Source of the DNA: PBB1 sp046154125
Lineage (GTDB): Bacteria > Pseudomonadota > Gammaproteobacteria > Burkholderiales > Burkholderiaceae_C
NCBI GenBank assembly: GCA_046154125.1
Contig: JBJXEJ010000050.1
Location: forward strand, 1-47,213
Reading direction: 5' to 3'
Length of the DNA stretch: 47,213 nucleotides
The notes beneath the pieces are model-generated. The model was not told the origin of the DNA and did not search any database. It saw nothing but the letters and a program-made list of their open reading frames with translations. Shown here piece after piece: positions 25,821-34,028 of this stretch (positions within the stretch are counted from its first letter, which is position 1; each line of letters opens with the position of its first letter). Both the position numbers and the translations under genes were made by a program.

Positions 25821-26474
25821 ATGAAGCGACGCGAGTTTTCAACGCAACTGCTGGTTGCGGCGGTCGGTGCCACAGCCGGGTCTGCGGCATTCAATGTGCG
25901 GGCTCAGGGTGACTTCGCAGAAGGCCAGCACTATGTGAAGTTGAGCCAGCCGCAGGCGGTGCCGGCGGGCGGCAAGATCGAGGTGGTGGAGTTTTTCTGG
26001 TACGGCTGCCCGCACTGCAACGCCTTCGAACCGGCGCTTGATGGATGGCAAAAGAAGCTTCCGGCCGATGTGTCGTTCCGCCGAATGCCGGTGGCTTTCA
26101 GGGAGGAGCCGTTCACCACCCATCAGCGGCTTTTCTTCGCCATCGAGACCCTGGGTCTCGTCGACACTTTGCACCGCAAGGTCTTCAGCGCGATTCACCT
26201 GGATCACGCCCGACTCGACAAGTTGCCCGACATCGTCGAGTTCGTGACCAAGAATGGCGTCGACGGCGCGAAGTTCTCGGAGGTCTACAACTCGTTTTCG
26301 GTGCAGACCAAGGCCCGCCAGGCGAAGCAACTCGCCGAGGCCTACAGGATCGACGGCGTGCCGGCGCTGGGCATCCAGGGTCGTTTCTACACCTCCGGTT
26401 CGATGGCCGGATCGGGGGAGCGCTCGTTGGCCGTGGCAGACTATCTGATCCAGCGGGTTCGCAAGAACGCGTGA
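25821..26474 (+). CDS. dsbA: Thiol:disulphide interchange protein DsbA/DsbL
   Basis: This periplasmic disulphide oxidase has 217 residues. After a signal sequence (MKRREFSTQLLVAAVGATAGSAAF, cut near VRA-QG) comes the thioredoxin fold, with the redox motif CPHC at residues 63-66 in WYGCPHCNAFEP. The cis-proline loop is DGVPALGIQG. The leader has twin arginines in RREF, a loose match to a Tat signal; Sec export is equally possible. ATG at 25821 follows AAGGA and GAGGA sequences. DsbB is not in the window. Confidence 0.92.
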   Translation: MKRREFSTQLLVAAVGATAGSAAFNVRAQGDFAEGQHYVKLSQPQAVPAGGKIEVVEFFWYGCPHCNAFEPALDGWQKKLPADVSFRRMPVAFREEPFTTHQRLFFAIETLGLVDTLHRKVFSAIHLDHARLDKLPDIVEFVTKNGVDGAKFSEVYNSFSVQTKARQAKQLAEAYRIDGVPALGIQGRFYTSGSMAGSGERSLAVADYLIQRVRKNA

Positions 26475-26557
26475 ACCGCTGTGATCGGGCGTTGCCGTCA
26501 CGCCCAGATTGGTGAAAGCACACGAAATAGGTGGATGTCCGTCGGCGCAGCGCGATC

Positions 26558-26580
26558 TTGTAGGATAGAATTTCCTGCAA
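26558..26580 (+). promoter_or_regulatory. Inverted repeat upstream of lptA
   Basis: TTGTAGGA-TAGAATT-TCCTGCAA is an inverted repeat with one mismatch in eight and a 7-base centre. The centre includes TAGAAT (26566-26571), a possible -10 element. The structure ends 12 bases before the lptA ATG. It could be an operator over a promoter or a leader hairpin; no known factor is identified. Confidence 0.35.
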
Positions 26581-26592
26581 GAATCGTGCCCC

Positions 26593-27243
26593 ATGAAACA
26601 TCACACACCTGTTCATCCCCTTGCCTGGTTGACCCGTTCACGGCTGCTGGCCTCGCTTGCGGTGGCTGCGTTCGGCCTGCCGCTCGCGCATGCGGAGAAG
26701 GCGGATAAGTCCAAGCCTCTCAACATCGAGGCCGACAACGGACGCTACGACGATGCCAAGCAGATGGGTACCTTCACAGGCAATGTGGTGGTCACCAAGG
26801 GGACCATGTCGATGCGTGCAGCCAAGATCGAGGTGCGCCAGACGCCTGATGGCGCGCAGTTCGGCGTTGCAACGGCTGACGCCGACAAGCGGGCCATCTT
26901 CCGGCAGAAGCGCGAAGGGCTCGATGAGTACATCGAAGGCGAAGGCGAACGAATCGAATACGACGGCAAGGCCGACACGATCCGCTTCGTGAATCGAGCG
27001 GTGATCAGGCGGTTTCGCGGCTCGACGCTGGCCGATGAAACTGCCGGCAGCGTGATCGTCTACGACAACACGGCCGAGGTCTTCAGCGTGGTCGGTGGCG
27101 CTGCTGCTGCCACTCCAACCAACCCGAGCGGTCGGGTTCGTGCCGTGCTCACCCCGCGTGAAGTCCCGGCTGCCGCCGACGCGGCTTCGCAGCCGGTGGG
27201 CGTCACCCTCAAGCCCAGCACGTCGCTGGGCGACAAGCGTTGA
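26593..27243 (+). CDS. lptA: Lipopolysaccharide transport periplasmic protein LptA
   Basis: LptA forms the periplasmic bridge that carries LPS from the inner membrane to LptDE. The 216-residue protein has a signal peptide ending LAHA at residue 34. The OstA/LptA beta-jellyroll follows: PLNIEADNGRYDD, GTFTGNVVVTKGTM, YIEGEGERIEYDGKADTIRF. The C-terminal 40 residues are an Ala/Pro/Thr-rich extension. lptC, which usually lies just upstream, is absent here; dsbA takes that place. Its stop overlaps the TTG start of lptB (TTGA). Confidence 0.92.
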   Translation: MKHHTPVHPLAWLTRSRLLASLAVAAFGLPLAHAEKADKSKPLNIEADNGRYDDAKQMGTFTGNVVVTKGTMSMRAAKIEVRQTPDGAQFGVATADADKRAIFRQKREGLDEYIEGEGERIEYDGKADTIRFVNRAVIRRFRGSTLADETAGSVIVYDNTAEVFSVVGGAAAATPTNPSGRVRAVLTPREVPAAADAASQPVGVTLKPSTSLGDKR

Positions 27244-28013
27244 ACACCGCGACGACAGAGACCCGGTCTGCGGTTCACCGCTTGAGTGCAAGCGGGCTGC
27301 AAAAAAGCTACGGCGCACGCAAGGTGGTCAAGGATGTGCACCTTTCCGTGGATGCTGGCGAAGTCGTGGGTCTTCTCGGACCCAATGGCGCCGGCAAGAC
27401 AACCAGCTTCTACATGATCGTGGGCCTGGTGCCCGCCGATGCTGGCGAGATCACCATCGAAGGTCAGCGCGTCGAGCGGCTGCCGATCCACCGGCGCTCA
27501 CGCCTCGGCTTGTCCTATCTGCCGCAGGAGGCATCGATCTTTCGCAAGCTGAATGTCGAGGACAACATCCGCGCGGTGCTCGAGTTGCAACTGGACGCCA
27601 ATGGCAGGACGCTCCGCCCGGCGGTGATCGATGAGTTGCTCGAAGGGCTGCTTCGCGATCTCGGCATCGAGAAGCTGCGCGATTCGCCTGCGCTCGCGCT
27701 TTCAGGCGGCGAACGCAGGCGCGTCGAGATCGCGCGCGCCTTGGCTACGCAACCCCGCTTCATCCTGCTGGACGAGCCGTTCGCCGGTGTTGATCCGATC
27801 GCGGTGATCGAGATCCAGCGGATCATCGGCTTCCTCAAGACCCGCGGCATCGGTGTGCTGATCACCGACCACAACGTGCGTGAAACGCTGGGCATCTGCG
27901 ACCGCGCCTACATCATCAGCGAAGGGCGGGTGCTGGCCGAAGGCACCTCGTCCGAGATTGTCGACAACCCCGACGTCCGCAAGGTGTACCTCGGCGAAAA
28001 CTTCCGAATGTGA
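27240..28013 (+). CDS. lptB: LPS export ABC transporter ATP-binding protein LptB
   Basis: This is the cytoplasmic ATPase that powers LPS extraction with LptFG. It has 257 residues. Walker A is GPNGAGKTT at 47-55, the Q-loop is in YLPQEASIF, the ABC signature is LSGGERRRVEIARAL, Walker B is FILLDEPFAGVDP, and the switch His is in ITDHNV. The start is TTG at 27240, overlapping the lptA stop as TTGA; no ATG lies near, and the text from here matches the family (LSASGLQKSYG). The C-terminal VRKVYLGENFRM is typical of LptB. Confidence 0.94.
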   Translation: MNTATTETRSAVHRLSASGLQKSYGARKVVKDVHLSVDAGEVVGLLGPNGAGKTTSFYMIVGLVPADAGEITIEGQRVERLPIHRRSRLGLSYLPQEASIFRKLNVEDNIRAVLELQLDANGRTLRPAVIDELLEGLLRDLGIEKLRDSPALALSGGERRRVEIARALATQPRFILLDEPFAGVDPIAVIEIQRIIGFLKTRGIGVLITDHNVRETLGICDRAYIISEGRVLAEGTSSEIVDNPDVRKVYLGENFRM

Positions 28014-28107
28014 TGGGCCCCCCAGTCGCGTTGCTCCTGCCCCCGAGGGGCGCCGCCTGGCGGCTCGGGAGACCCGAGCCGCAGGCGTGGCTTGATCAAA
28101 CCCCGCT
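28014..28107. repeat. GC-rich intergenic element with 10-bp hairpin
   Basis: The lptB-rpoN gap contains C-runs and G-runs (CCCCCC near 28018, CCCCCGAGGGG near 28040) and a perfect hairpin at 28060-28082: GCGGCTCGGG-AGA-CCCGAGCCGC. After it comes GCGTGGCTTGATCAAA. From memory this resembles a dispersed element found in many Burkholderiales gaps, but I see no second copy in this window. It could also slow transcription between the two genes. Confidence 0.5.
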
Positions 28108-28122
28108 TTGTTGGGGGTGCAA

Positions 28123-29661
28123 ATGAAGCCGTCATTACAGGTCAGGCTGTCGCAGCATCTGGCGCTGACGCCGCAGTTGCAGCAGTCGATCCGCCTGCTG
28201 CAGCTGTCGACGCTGGAGCTGCACCAGGAGGTCGAGCAGATGCTCGACCAGAACCCGTTCCTCGAGACCGAGGACGATGGTGCGCCCGCCTTCGAGCCGA
28301 TGGTCGACCGATCGACGCCTACCGAGCGCGTTGCCGAGCGCGAGACCGAGCGCGCCGATACCCCGGCCGAGGCGAGCGTTGAAGGCGGTGACGATGCCCC
28401 AGGCGTCGACGCGGCGGATTTCGGAACCACCGAGCGCGATGACTGGGAGAATGGCACCGAGCGCGAAGACTTCGACGGCATCCGTGAAACCCCTGGCAAG
28501 GCGGGCACCAGCAGCGATGGCGAGGACTTCGATCCTCAGGACCGCAACCCGACGCCGGCCAGCCTGCAGGATCACCTGCGCACCCAGTTGCTCGGCATGC
28601 GCCTGTCGCCCGAAGACGCTGCCGCGCTGGAGGTGCTGATCGAGTCGCTGGACGGCGACGGATACCTGGCCGACAGCCTGGAGGAGATTGCCGCATCCCT
28701 GGCCGGCGATGACGAAGACCGCCTCGAGGAGGTGATGGAGCGCCTGGGCTGCGCGCTGAAGTGGCTGCAGAACCTGGATCCGATCGGCGTCGGCGCACGC
28801 GATCTGCCCGAATGTCTGACTTTGCAGTTGCGGCTGCTGCCGCGCAGCGAGGCGCAGATGATCGCGATCATGATCTGCAAGCAGCATCTCGAACTGCTGG
28901 CACGACGTGACCTGAAGAAGCTGATGGCGGTGACCGGCGCCGACGAGGATCTGGTCAAGCAGGCCCAAGCGCTGATCGTTGCGCTGGAGCCCAAGCCCGG
29001 CCGACCTTTTGCACGTGCCGAGGCCAACATCATCATTCCCGACGTGATCGTGCAGAAGTCGGGGCGCAACTGGAAGGTGGTGCTGAACCCGGATGTGATG
29101 CCCAAGCTGCGCATCAACGACCTCTACGCGCAGGCGATCCGGCAGGGGCGCGGCGCCGGCAACGCCAACGGCAGCCACGCCGGACTCAGCTCTCGCTTGC
29201 AGGAAGCGCGCTGGTTCATGAAGAACATCCAGCAGCGCTTCGACACCATCCAGCGGGTGTCGCAGGCCATCGTCGAGCGGCAGAAGAACTTCTTTACCCA
29301 CGGCGAGATTGCGATGAAGCCGCTGGTGCTGCGCGAGATTGCCGACGAACTCGGCCTGCACGAGTCGACCATCTCGCGCGTGACCACCGCCAAGTACATG
29401 GCGACGGTGTTCGGGACCTTCGAGCTGAAGTACTTCTTCGGCTCGTCGCTCAACACCGATGCCGGCGGCAATGCGTCGAGCACTGCAGTGCGCGCGCTGA
29501 TCAAGCAGCTGGTCGCGGCCGAGAACGTTCTGAAGCCGTTGTCAGACAGCCAGCTCAGCAAGATGCTTGAGGAGCAGGGCATCCAGGTTGCGCGCCGCAC
29601 GGTGGCAAAGTACCGCGAAGCCTTGAGGATCGCCCCGGCCAACCTGCGCAAGACGATGTGA
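28123..29661 (+). CDS. rpoN: RNA polymerase sigma-54 factor
   Basis: Sigma-54 directs RNA polymerase to -24/-12 promoters and needs enhancer-binding ATPases. The 512-residue protein has region I (LALTPQLQQSIRLLQLSTLELHQEV), an acidic region II, the core-binding domain, the helix-turn-helix (IADELGLHESTISRVT), and an intact RpoN box, ARRTVAKYRE, at 490-499. Start at ATG 28123, with a G-rich ribosome binding site (GGGGGTG); a TTG at 28108 would add five residues. It follows lptAB, a conserved order in proteobacteria, but the usual hpf gene downstream is replaced by an rRNA methyltransferase gene. Confidence 0.95.
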   Translation: MKPSLQVRLSQHLALTPQLQQSIRLLQLSTLELHQEVEQMLDQNPFLETEDDGAPAFEPMVDRSTPTERVAERETERADTPAEASVEGGDDAPGVDAADFGTTERDDWENGTEREDFDGIRETPGKAGTSSDGEDFDPQDRNPTPASLQDHLRTQLLGMRLSPEDAAALEVLIESLDGDGYLADSLEEIAASLAGDDEDRLEEVMERLGCALKWLQNLDPIGVGARDLPECLTLQLRLLPRSEAQMIAIMICKQHLELLARRDLKKLMAVTGADEDLVKQAQALIVALEPKPGRPFARAEANIIIPDVIVQKSGRNWKVVLNPDVMPKLRINDLYAQAIRQGRGAGNANGSHAGLSSRLQEARWFMKNIQQRFDTIQRVSQAIVERQKNFFTHGEIAMKPLVLREIADELGLHESTISRVTTAKYMATVFGTFELKYFFGSSLNTDAGGNASSTAVRALIKQLVAAENVLKPLSDSQLSKMLEEQGIQVARRTVAKYREALRIAPANLRKTM

Positions 29662-29668
29662 CCCCTGC

Positions 29669-30922
29669 ATGACCGCTCCCTTCTTCCTGCCCTGCGCCGC
29701 CGGCGTCGAGGCGCTGCTGGCCGCCGAGGTGCAGCGCGTGTTGCCGCAGGCCGTGGTGCACACGCTGCGCGGCGGCGTCGCGCTCGATGGCAGCCAGAGC
29801 GATGTGATGGTGTTGAACCTCGAATCGCGCCTCGCGCAGCGGGTGCTGGTCGAAGTGGCCGAAGGGCCGTATCGCGACGAACAGGCGCTGTACGACCTGG
29901 CCGCCAGCGTCGACTGGACGCAGTGGATCACCCCGCAGCACACGCTGCGTGTCGACACCACCGCGCACCGCAGCCCGCTGCGCAGTCTCAATTTCGCTGC
30001 ACTGCGCGTCAAGGACGCGGTCTGCGACCGGCTGCGCGAAGCCACCGGCGAACGACCCAGCGTCGATATCCGTCAGCCTGTTCTTGCGCTGGTGCTGCAC
30101 CTCGGCGAGGAACGCGCAGCGCTTTACGTTGATTCCTCGGGGGAGCCGCTGTTCAAGCGCGGCTGGCGCGAGGACAAGGGCGATGCGCCGCTGAAGGAAA
30201 CGCTGGCGGCCGCGATGCTCGCTGCTGCCGGTTGGCAAGGGCGCCCCGATGCCGGCGGCGCGTTGCACGATCCGTGCTGCGGCTCGGGCACGATCGCGAT
30301 CGAAGCGGCGCAGATCGCCTGTGGCATCGCGCCGGGGCTCAAGCGCCGCTTCGCATTCGAGCGCCTGCTGCCGTTTGCGACGCCCGAGATGCGCGCCGAA
30401 CTGCAGCGCCTGCGCAGTCACGCGCAGGCTCGCATCCATCCGTCGGCGGTGCCGATTCATGCGAGCGACGTGTCTTTCCGGATGGTCGATTTCGCTCGCC
30501 GCAATGCGCAGCGCGCCGGCGTCGAGGCAGCCATCACGTTCAATGGTGGTGATGCGCTCGAGCGCCCGGCACCCGAGTTGCCCGACGACCTGCCGGGCAC
30601 GCTGATGCTGAACCCGCCGTACGGAGAACGTATCGAGGTTGCGGGCAAGGCCGCACGCTCGGCGATGCCCGCCGAGGGGCCAGGCAACAAGGAACTGCCC
30701 GACGATTTCTTCGCGCGTCTGAGTGCGCACTGGAAGCGCGCCTACACGCGGCATCCGGCCGGCTGGACTGCCTACGTGCTGAGCCCCGACATGAAGCTGC
30801 CCGGGGCCATGCGGCTGAAGGAATCGCGCCGTACGCCGATGTGGAACGGTCCGATCGAATGCCGCCTGTTCCGTTTCGACCTGGTGGCAGGCTCGATGCG
30901 CGGAGAAGCCGTGGTGCTGTGA
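29669..30922 (+). CDS. THUMP-domain class I RNA methyltransferase (RlmL N-terminal-like)
   Basis: This 417-residue protein has a THUMP RNA-binding part (residues about 45-155) followed by a Rossmann methyltransferase. The SAM site is LHDPCCGSGTIAIEAA and the target-base motif is LNPPYGER, the pattern for m2G methyltransferases such as RlmL and RlmG. Family members methylate 23S rRNA; the exact base is inferred from similarity to the first half of E. coli RlmKL. The ATG lies seven bases after the rpoN stop, so it should be cotranscribed with rpoN. Confidence 0.88.
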   Translation: MTAPFFLPCAAGVEALLAAEVQRVLPQAVVHTLRGGVALDGSQSDVMVLNLESRLAQRVLVEVAEGPYRDEQALYDLAASVDWTQWITPQHTLRVDTTAHRSPLRSLNFAALRVKDAVCDRLREATGERPSVDIRQPVLALVLHLGEERAALYVDSSGEPLFKRGWREDKGDAPLKETLAAAMLAAAGWQGRPDAGGALHDPCCGSGTIAIEAAQIACGIAPGLKRRFAFERLLPFATPEMRAELQRLRSHAQARIHPSAVPIHASDVSFRMVDFARRNAQRAGVEAAITFNGGDALERPAPELPDDLPGTLMLNPPYGERIEVAGKAARSAMPAEGPGNKELPDDFFARLSAHWKRAYTRHPAGWTAYVLSPDMKLPGAMRLKESRRTPMWNGPIECRLFRFDLVAGSMRGEAVVL

Positions 30923-30951
30923 CACCCGGTTGCTTGTGGTCGACCTGGAGG

Positions 30952-31410
30952 CTAGGAGAAGCGCTTCAGCAAGTCGCCAAGGCCTTCGAACCCTGCAAGC
31001 TCGTCTGCATTGACGCCGCCCTCGGGCAGTTGCCCGCCAGGTGTCATCCGATCCACCACTTGAGGCAACAACTCCGACAGGTGTCCTGCTGTTTCGCCAT
31101 GGGGGAGACCGATCTGCCTGGCGATCTGTGCCACCAGATCCGACCCGAGTGCTCCTTCGACTTGATCGGGTGACACCGGGACGTTTTGCCCGGTCCCCAC
31201 CCAGGACGATGCAGCCTCGCCGAGCCCGGCCTGCTGAAACCTTGCCAGCAGGTCGCCGAGGCCACCGAGGCCATCGGTCCCGGAGCCGGTGCGGTTGGTG
31301 AGCATGCCCAGCACGATGTTGACCAGTGCGGCCTGGCCGCCACCGGGTCCTGCTGCATTACCCGAGGTGCCGCCCGCCAGCGCACCGATGACCGAATCCA
31401 GCAAGCCCAT
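30952..31410 (-). CDS. YidB/DUF937-family protein
   Basis: This is a small 152-residue cytoplasmic protein. It begins MGLLDSVIGALAGG and has a Gly/Ala-rich N-terminal half with two helical segments (LVNIVLGMLTN; LGDLLARFQQAGLGEAASSWVGTGQN). The second half includes DLVAQIARQIGL and GHLSELLPQVVDRMTPGGQLP, the family pattern. The function of YidB is unknown. GGAG seven bases before the ATG supports the start. It lies 65 bases after rsmE on the same strand and faces the THUMP methyltransferase gene. Confidence 0.85.
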   Translation of the reverse strand: MGLLDSVIGALAGGTSGNAAGPGGGQAALVNIVLGMLTNRTGSGTDGLGGLGDLLARFQQAGLGEAASSWVGTGQNVPVSPDQVEGALGSDLVAQIARQIGLPHGETAGHLSELLPQVVDRMTPGGQLPEGGVNADELAGFEGLGDLLKRFS

Positions 31411-31475
31411 TGCAATCTCCGTGAGTGTTGATTGGAGATTCTGGCTGCCGACCCATGACAAGACAAGCACAACGC

Positions 31476-32207
31476 TCAGTGCGTGTTTCGCTGCAGGGCC
31501 AACGCGGCGAGAACGGCGAGCGGTGCGGTATCTGCACGAAGCACGCGCGGCCCGAGCGATGCAGGCTGGAATCCAGCCTGCACCGCCGATTGCTCCTCGG
31601 CTTCCGAGAGCCCGCCCTCGGGGCCGCTGAGGTACAGAAAGTGTTGTCCGGCGGTTGCGATCGGGTTCCAGCGGCGGTCTTCACGCAGGCTCAGCAGTTG
31701 CCGAATCTGGGTGGACTCCGGCGGCAGGCTGGCGAGCCACAGCGCAATCGTGCGCACCGGCTGCACCGTCGGCACCTGCGTGCGCCCGCATTGTTCGCTC
31801 GCCGAGGCCGCCACCGCCTGCCAGTGCGCGACCTTCTTGTTGGCGCGGTCGCCCGTCAGGCGCAGCACCGAGCGCTCGCAGACCAGTGGCTGGATGCCCG
31901 CGACGCCGAGCTCGGTGGCTTTCTCGACGACGCTGTCCATCCGGTCGTTGGCCGGCATGCCCATCGCGAGCGTGACGTCGAAAGGCAATTCGCAACTCGT
32001 GTCCACGTGCTCGATCAGATGCACGGACACCTCGCTGCGACCGATGCGATCGATGCAAGCGCGCCACTCTCCGCCTTCGCCGTCGAACAGCGTGATGTCA
32101 TCGCCGGGCTGCAGGCGCAGCACCTGCACGTGGCGCGCCGTGCCGGGCGGCAGCGCGCGGACATCACCTGAGCGCAGTGGCGGAGGAATGAAGAATCGAG
32201 GGGGCAT
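31476..32207 (-). CDS. rsmE: 16S rRNA m3U1498 methyltransferase
   Basis: It methylates U1498 of 16S rRNA in the assembled small subunit. The 243-residue protein has an N-terminal PUA-like domain (LPPGTARHVQVLRLQPGDDITLFDG) and a SPOUT knot domain: KATELGVAGIQPLV, the SAM loop LSGPEGGLSEAE, and LGPRVLRADTA. The last motif is usually LGPRILRTETA, so the change is small. Starts at ATG 32207, 30 bases after the acyl-CoA ligase stop, so the two may share a transcript. Confidence 0.93.
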   Translation of the reverse strand: MPPRFFIPPPLRSGDVRALPPGTARHVQVLRLQPGDDITLFDGEGGEWRACIDRIGRSEVSVHLIEHVDTSCELPFDVTLAMGMPANDRMDSVVEKATELGVAGIQPLVCERSVLRLTGDRANKKVAHWQAVAASASEQCGRTQVPTVQPVRTIALWLASLPPESTQIRQLLSLREDRRWNPIATAGQHFLYLSGPEGGLSEAEEQSAVQAGFQPASLGPRVLRADTAPLAVLAALALQRNTH

Positions 32208-32237
32208 CAGAAAAGGCTCGAGGTGGCCGCCCGGACG

Positions 32238-33911
32238 TCAGCGGCGATCCCGCAATTCTCGGCGCAGGATCTTGCCGACGTTGGTCTTGGGCAATTCGTC
32301 GCGGAACTCGATGAGCCGCGGCCGCTTGTAGCCTGCCAGCATCGCTTCGCAGTGGGCCTGCACGGCGCCTTCGGTGAGCTCGGTATCGCGGCGCACGATG
32401 ACCAGCTTGACGACCTCTCCGGCCTTCTCGTCGGCCACGCCGACTGCCGCGCATTCGGCGATGCCCGGCAATTGCGAGACGACGTCCTCGACCTCGTTCG
32501 GGTAGACGTTGAAGCCGTTGACCAGGATCATGTCCTTCTTGCGGTCGATGATCTTGAAGTAGCCGCGCTCGTCGACCGTCCCGATGTCACCCGACCGGAA
32601 AAAGCCGTCTGGCGTCATCGCCTTTGCGGTTTCATCGGGGCGCTGCCAGTAACCGGCCATCACCTGTGGACCGCGGATGGCGATCTCTCCCGGGCTGCCC
32701 GCGGGCACTTCGTCGCCTATCTCGTCGAGCAGCTTCATTTCGGTGTTGGGCATCGGTACGCCAATGGTGCCGTTGAAGCTGACGTTGTCGATCGGGTTGC
32801 AGCTTGCGGTGGGCGATGTTTCCGACAAGCCATAGCCCTCGACGATCGGGCAACCGGTCTTCTCCATCCACAGCTGCGCTGTTGCGCTCTGCACGGCCAT
32901 GCCACCACCGATCGAGATGATCAGGTGACTCCAGTCGACCTGGCCAAAGTCGGGGTGGCTGGCCATGGCCTTGAACAGGGTGCTGACTGCGGGAAAGCTG
33001 TGAAAGCGCTCGCGGGCCAGATCCTTGAACATGGCGGGCAGATCCCGCGGATTGACGATCAGCAGGCTGCATCCGCCCATGCGAAGGCCCAGCATCATGT
33101 TCGTGTTGAAACCGAAGATGTGATAGATCGGCAAGGCGCACACGGTCATGAGCTGTTCGCCTGGAGGAATCTTCCTGAGTGCCGGGCCGTGCCAGGCCTC
33201 GGATTGCAGGACGTTGGCGACCAGGTTTCGATGCAACAGCACCGCACCCTTGCTGATGCCGGTCGTGCCGCCGGTGTACTGCAGCACGGCGATGTCGTCG
33301 GGGCCGACGGAGATGGGACGAAGTGAATGGGCGCGCCCCGCGGACAGTGCGGCAAGGAGGCTCACGGAGCCGGGCAGCTCGAACGGAGGCACCAGTTTCT
33401 TCACGTGGCGCACGACGTAGTTGACGACCCAGGACCTCGGGAACCCCAGCAGGTCGCCGAGCGCGGTGACGATGACCCGTCGCACCGGTGTTGCGGGCAG
33501 CACCTGCTGCAGCGTTCTCGCGAAGTTCTCCAGGACCACCACACCGGTCGACCCCGAATCCCGCAGTTGATGTTCCAGCTCGCGTGGCGTGTACAGCGGG
33601 TTGACGTTCACCACCACGCAGCCGGCGCGCAGGACACCGGCCACGGCAACGGGGTACTGCGGCACGTTGGGCATCATCAGTGCGATGCGGTCGCCCCTGC
33701 CGAAGCCCTGCGCCTGCAGGTACGCGGCGAACGCCTTCGATGCCTGGTCGACCTCGCCGTAGGTGAGCGTCTTGCCCATGAATCGGTAGGCGGGTCGCTC
33801 GCGGAACTTGCTGAAACTGTCTTCGAGCATCGCGACCAGCGACGGGTAGGCCTCGACGTCGATCAGCGCTGGCACCCCAGGCGGGTAGTGCTTCAGCCAA
33901 GGCTTTTCCAT
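32238..33911 (-). CDS. fadD: Long-chain fatty acid-CoA ligase
   Basis: It activates long-chain fatty acids to acyl-CoA with ATP; membrane-associated. The 557-residue ANL-family enzyme has the AMP-binding motif YTGGTTGISKGA, EGYGLSETSP, RSGDIGTVDERGYFKIIDRKKD and the C-terminal catalytic Lys in TNVGKILRRELRD. The N-terminus MEKPWLKHYPPGVPALID is typical of betaproteobacterial FadD. ATG at 33911 is used because GGAG lies five bases ahead; an upstream in-frame ATG would add ten residues. The FadD motif and length fit, but the substrate range is inferred. Confidence 0.9.
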   Translation of the reverse strand: MEKPWLKHYPPGVPALIDVEAYPSLVAMLEDSFSKFRERPAYRFMGKTLTYGEVDQASKAFAAYLQAQGFGRGDRIALMMPNVPQYPVAVAGVLRAGCVVVNVNPLYTPRELEHQLRDSGSTGVVVLENFARTLQQVLPATPVRRVIVTALGDLLGFPRSWVVNYVVRHVKKLVPPFELPGSVSLLAALSAGRAHSLRPISVGPDDIAVLQYTGGTTGISKGAVLLHRNLVANVLQSEAWHGPALRKIPPGEQLMTVCALPIYHIFGFNTNMMLGLRMGGCSLLIVNPRDLPAMFKDLARERFHSFPAVSTLFKAMASHPDFGQVDWSHLIISIGGGMAVQSATAQLWMEKTGCPIVEGYGLSETSPTASCNPIDNVSFNGTIGVPMPNTEMKLLDEIGDEVPAGSPGEIAIRGPQVMAGYWQRPDETAKAMTPDGFFRSGDIGTVDERGYFKIIDRKKDMILVNGFNVYPNEVEDVVSQLPGIAECAAVGVADEKAGEVVKLVIVRRDTELTEGAVQAHCEAMLAGYKRPRLIEFRDELPKTNVGKILRRELRDRR

Positions 33912-33958
33912 GATGCTCCGACTCCGGGAAAGACAATTCATTCTGGGGGATCGTCAGT

Positions 33959-33973
33959 CCCTGACCATCAGGG
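33959..33973 (-). terminator. Hairpin between the CDF and fadD genes
   Basis: CCCTGA-CCA-TCAGGG is a perfect 6-bp stem with a 3-base loop in the 117-base gap. It lies 56 bases beyond the stop of the CDF gene, where a terminator for that gene would be expected, ahead of the fadD start. No T run follows on the minus strand. Confidence 0.35.
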
Positions 33974-34028
33974 GATTCGACAGGGCTGAACGACTGCCGT
34001 GGCGGCCTGGATCAGCTTCGAGGCGGCC

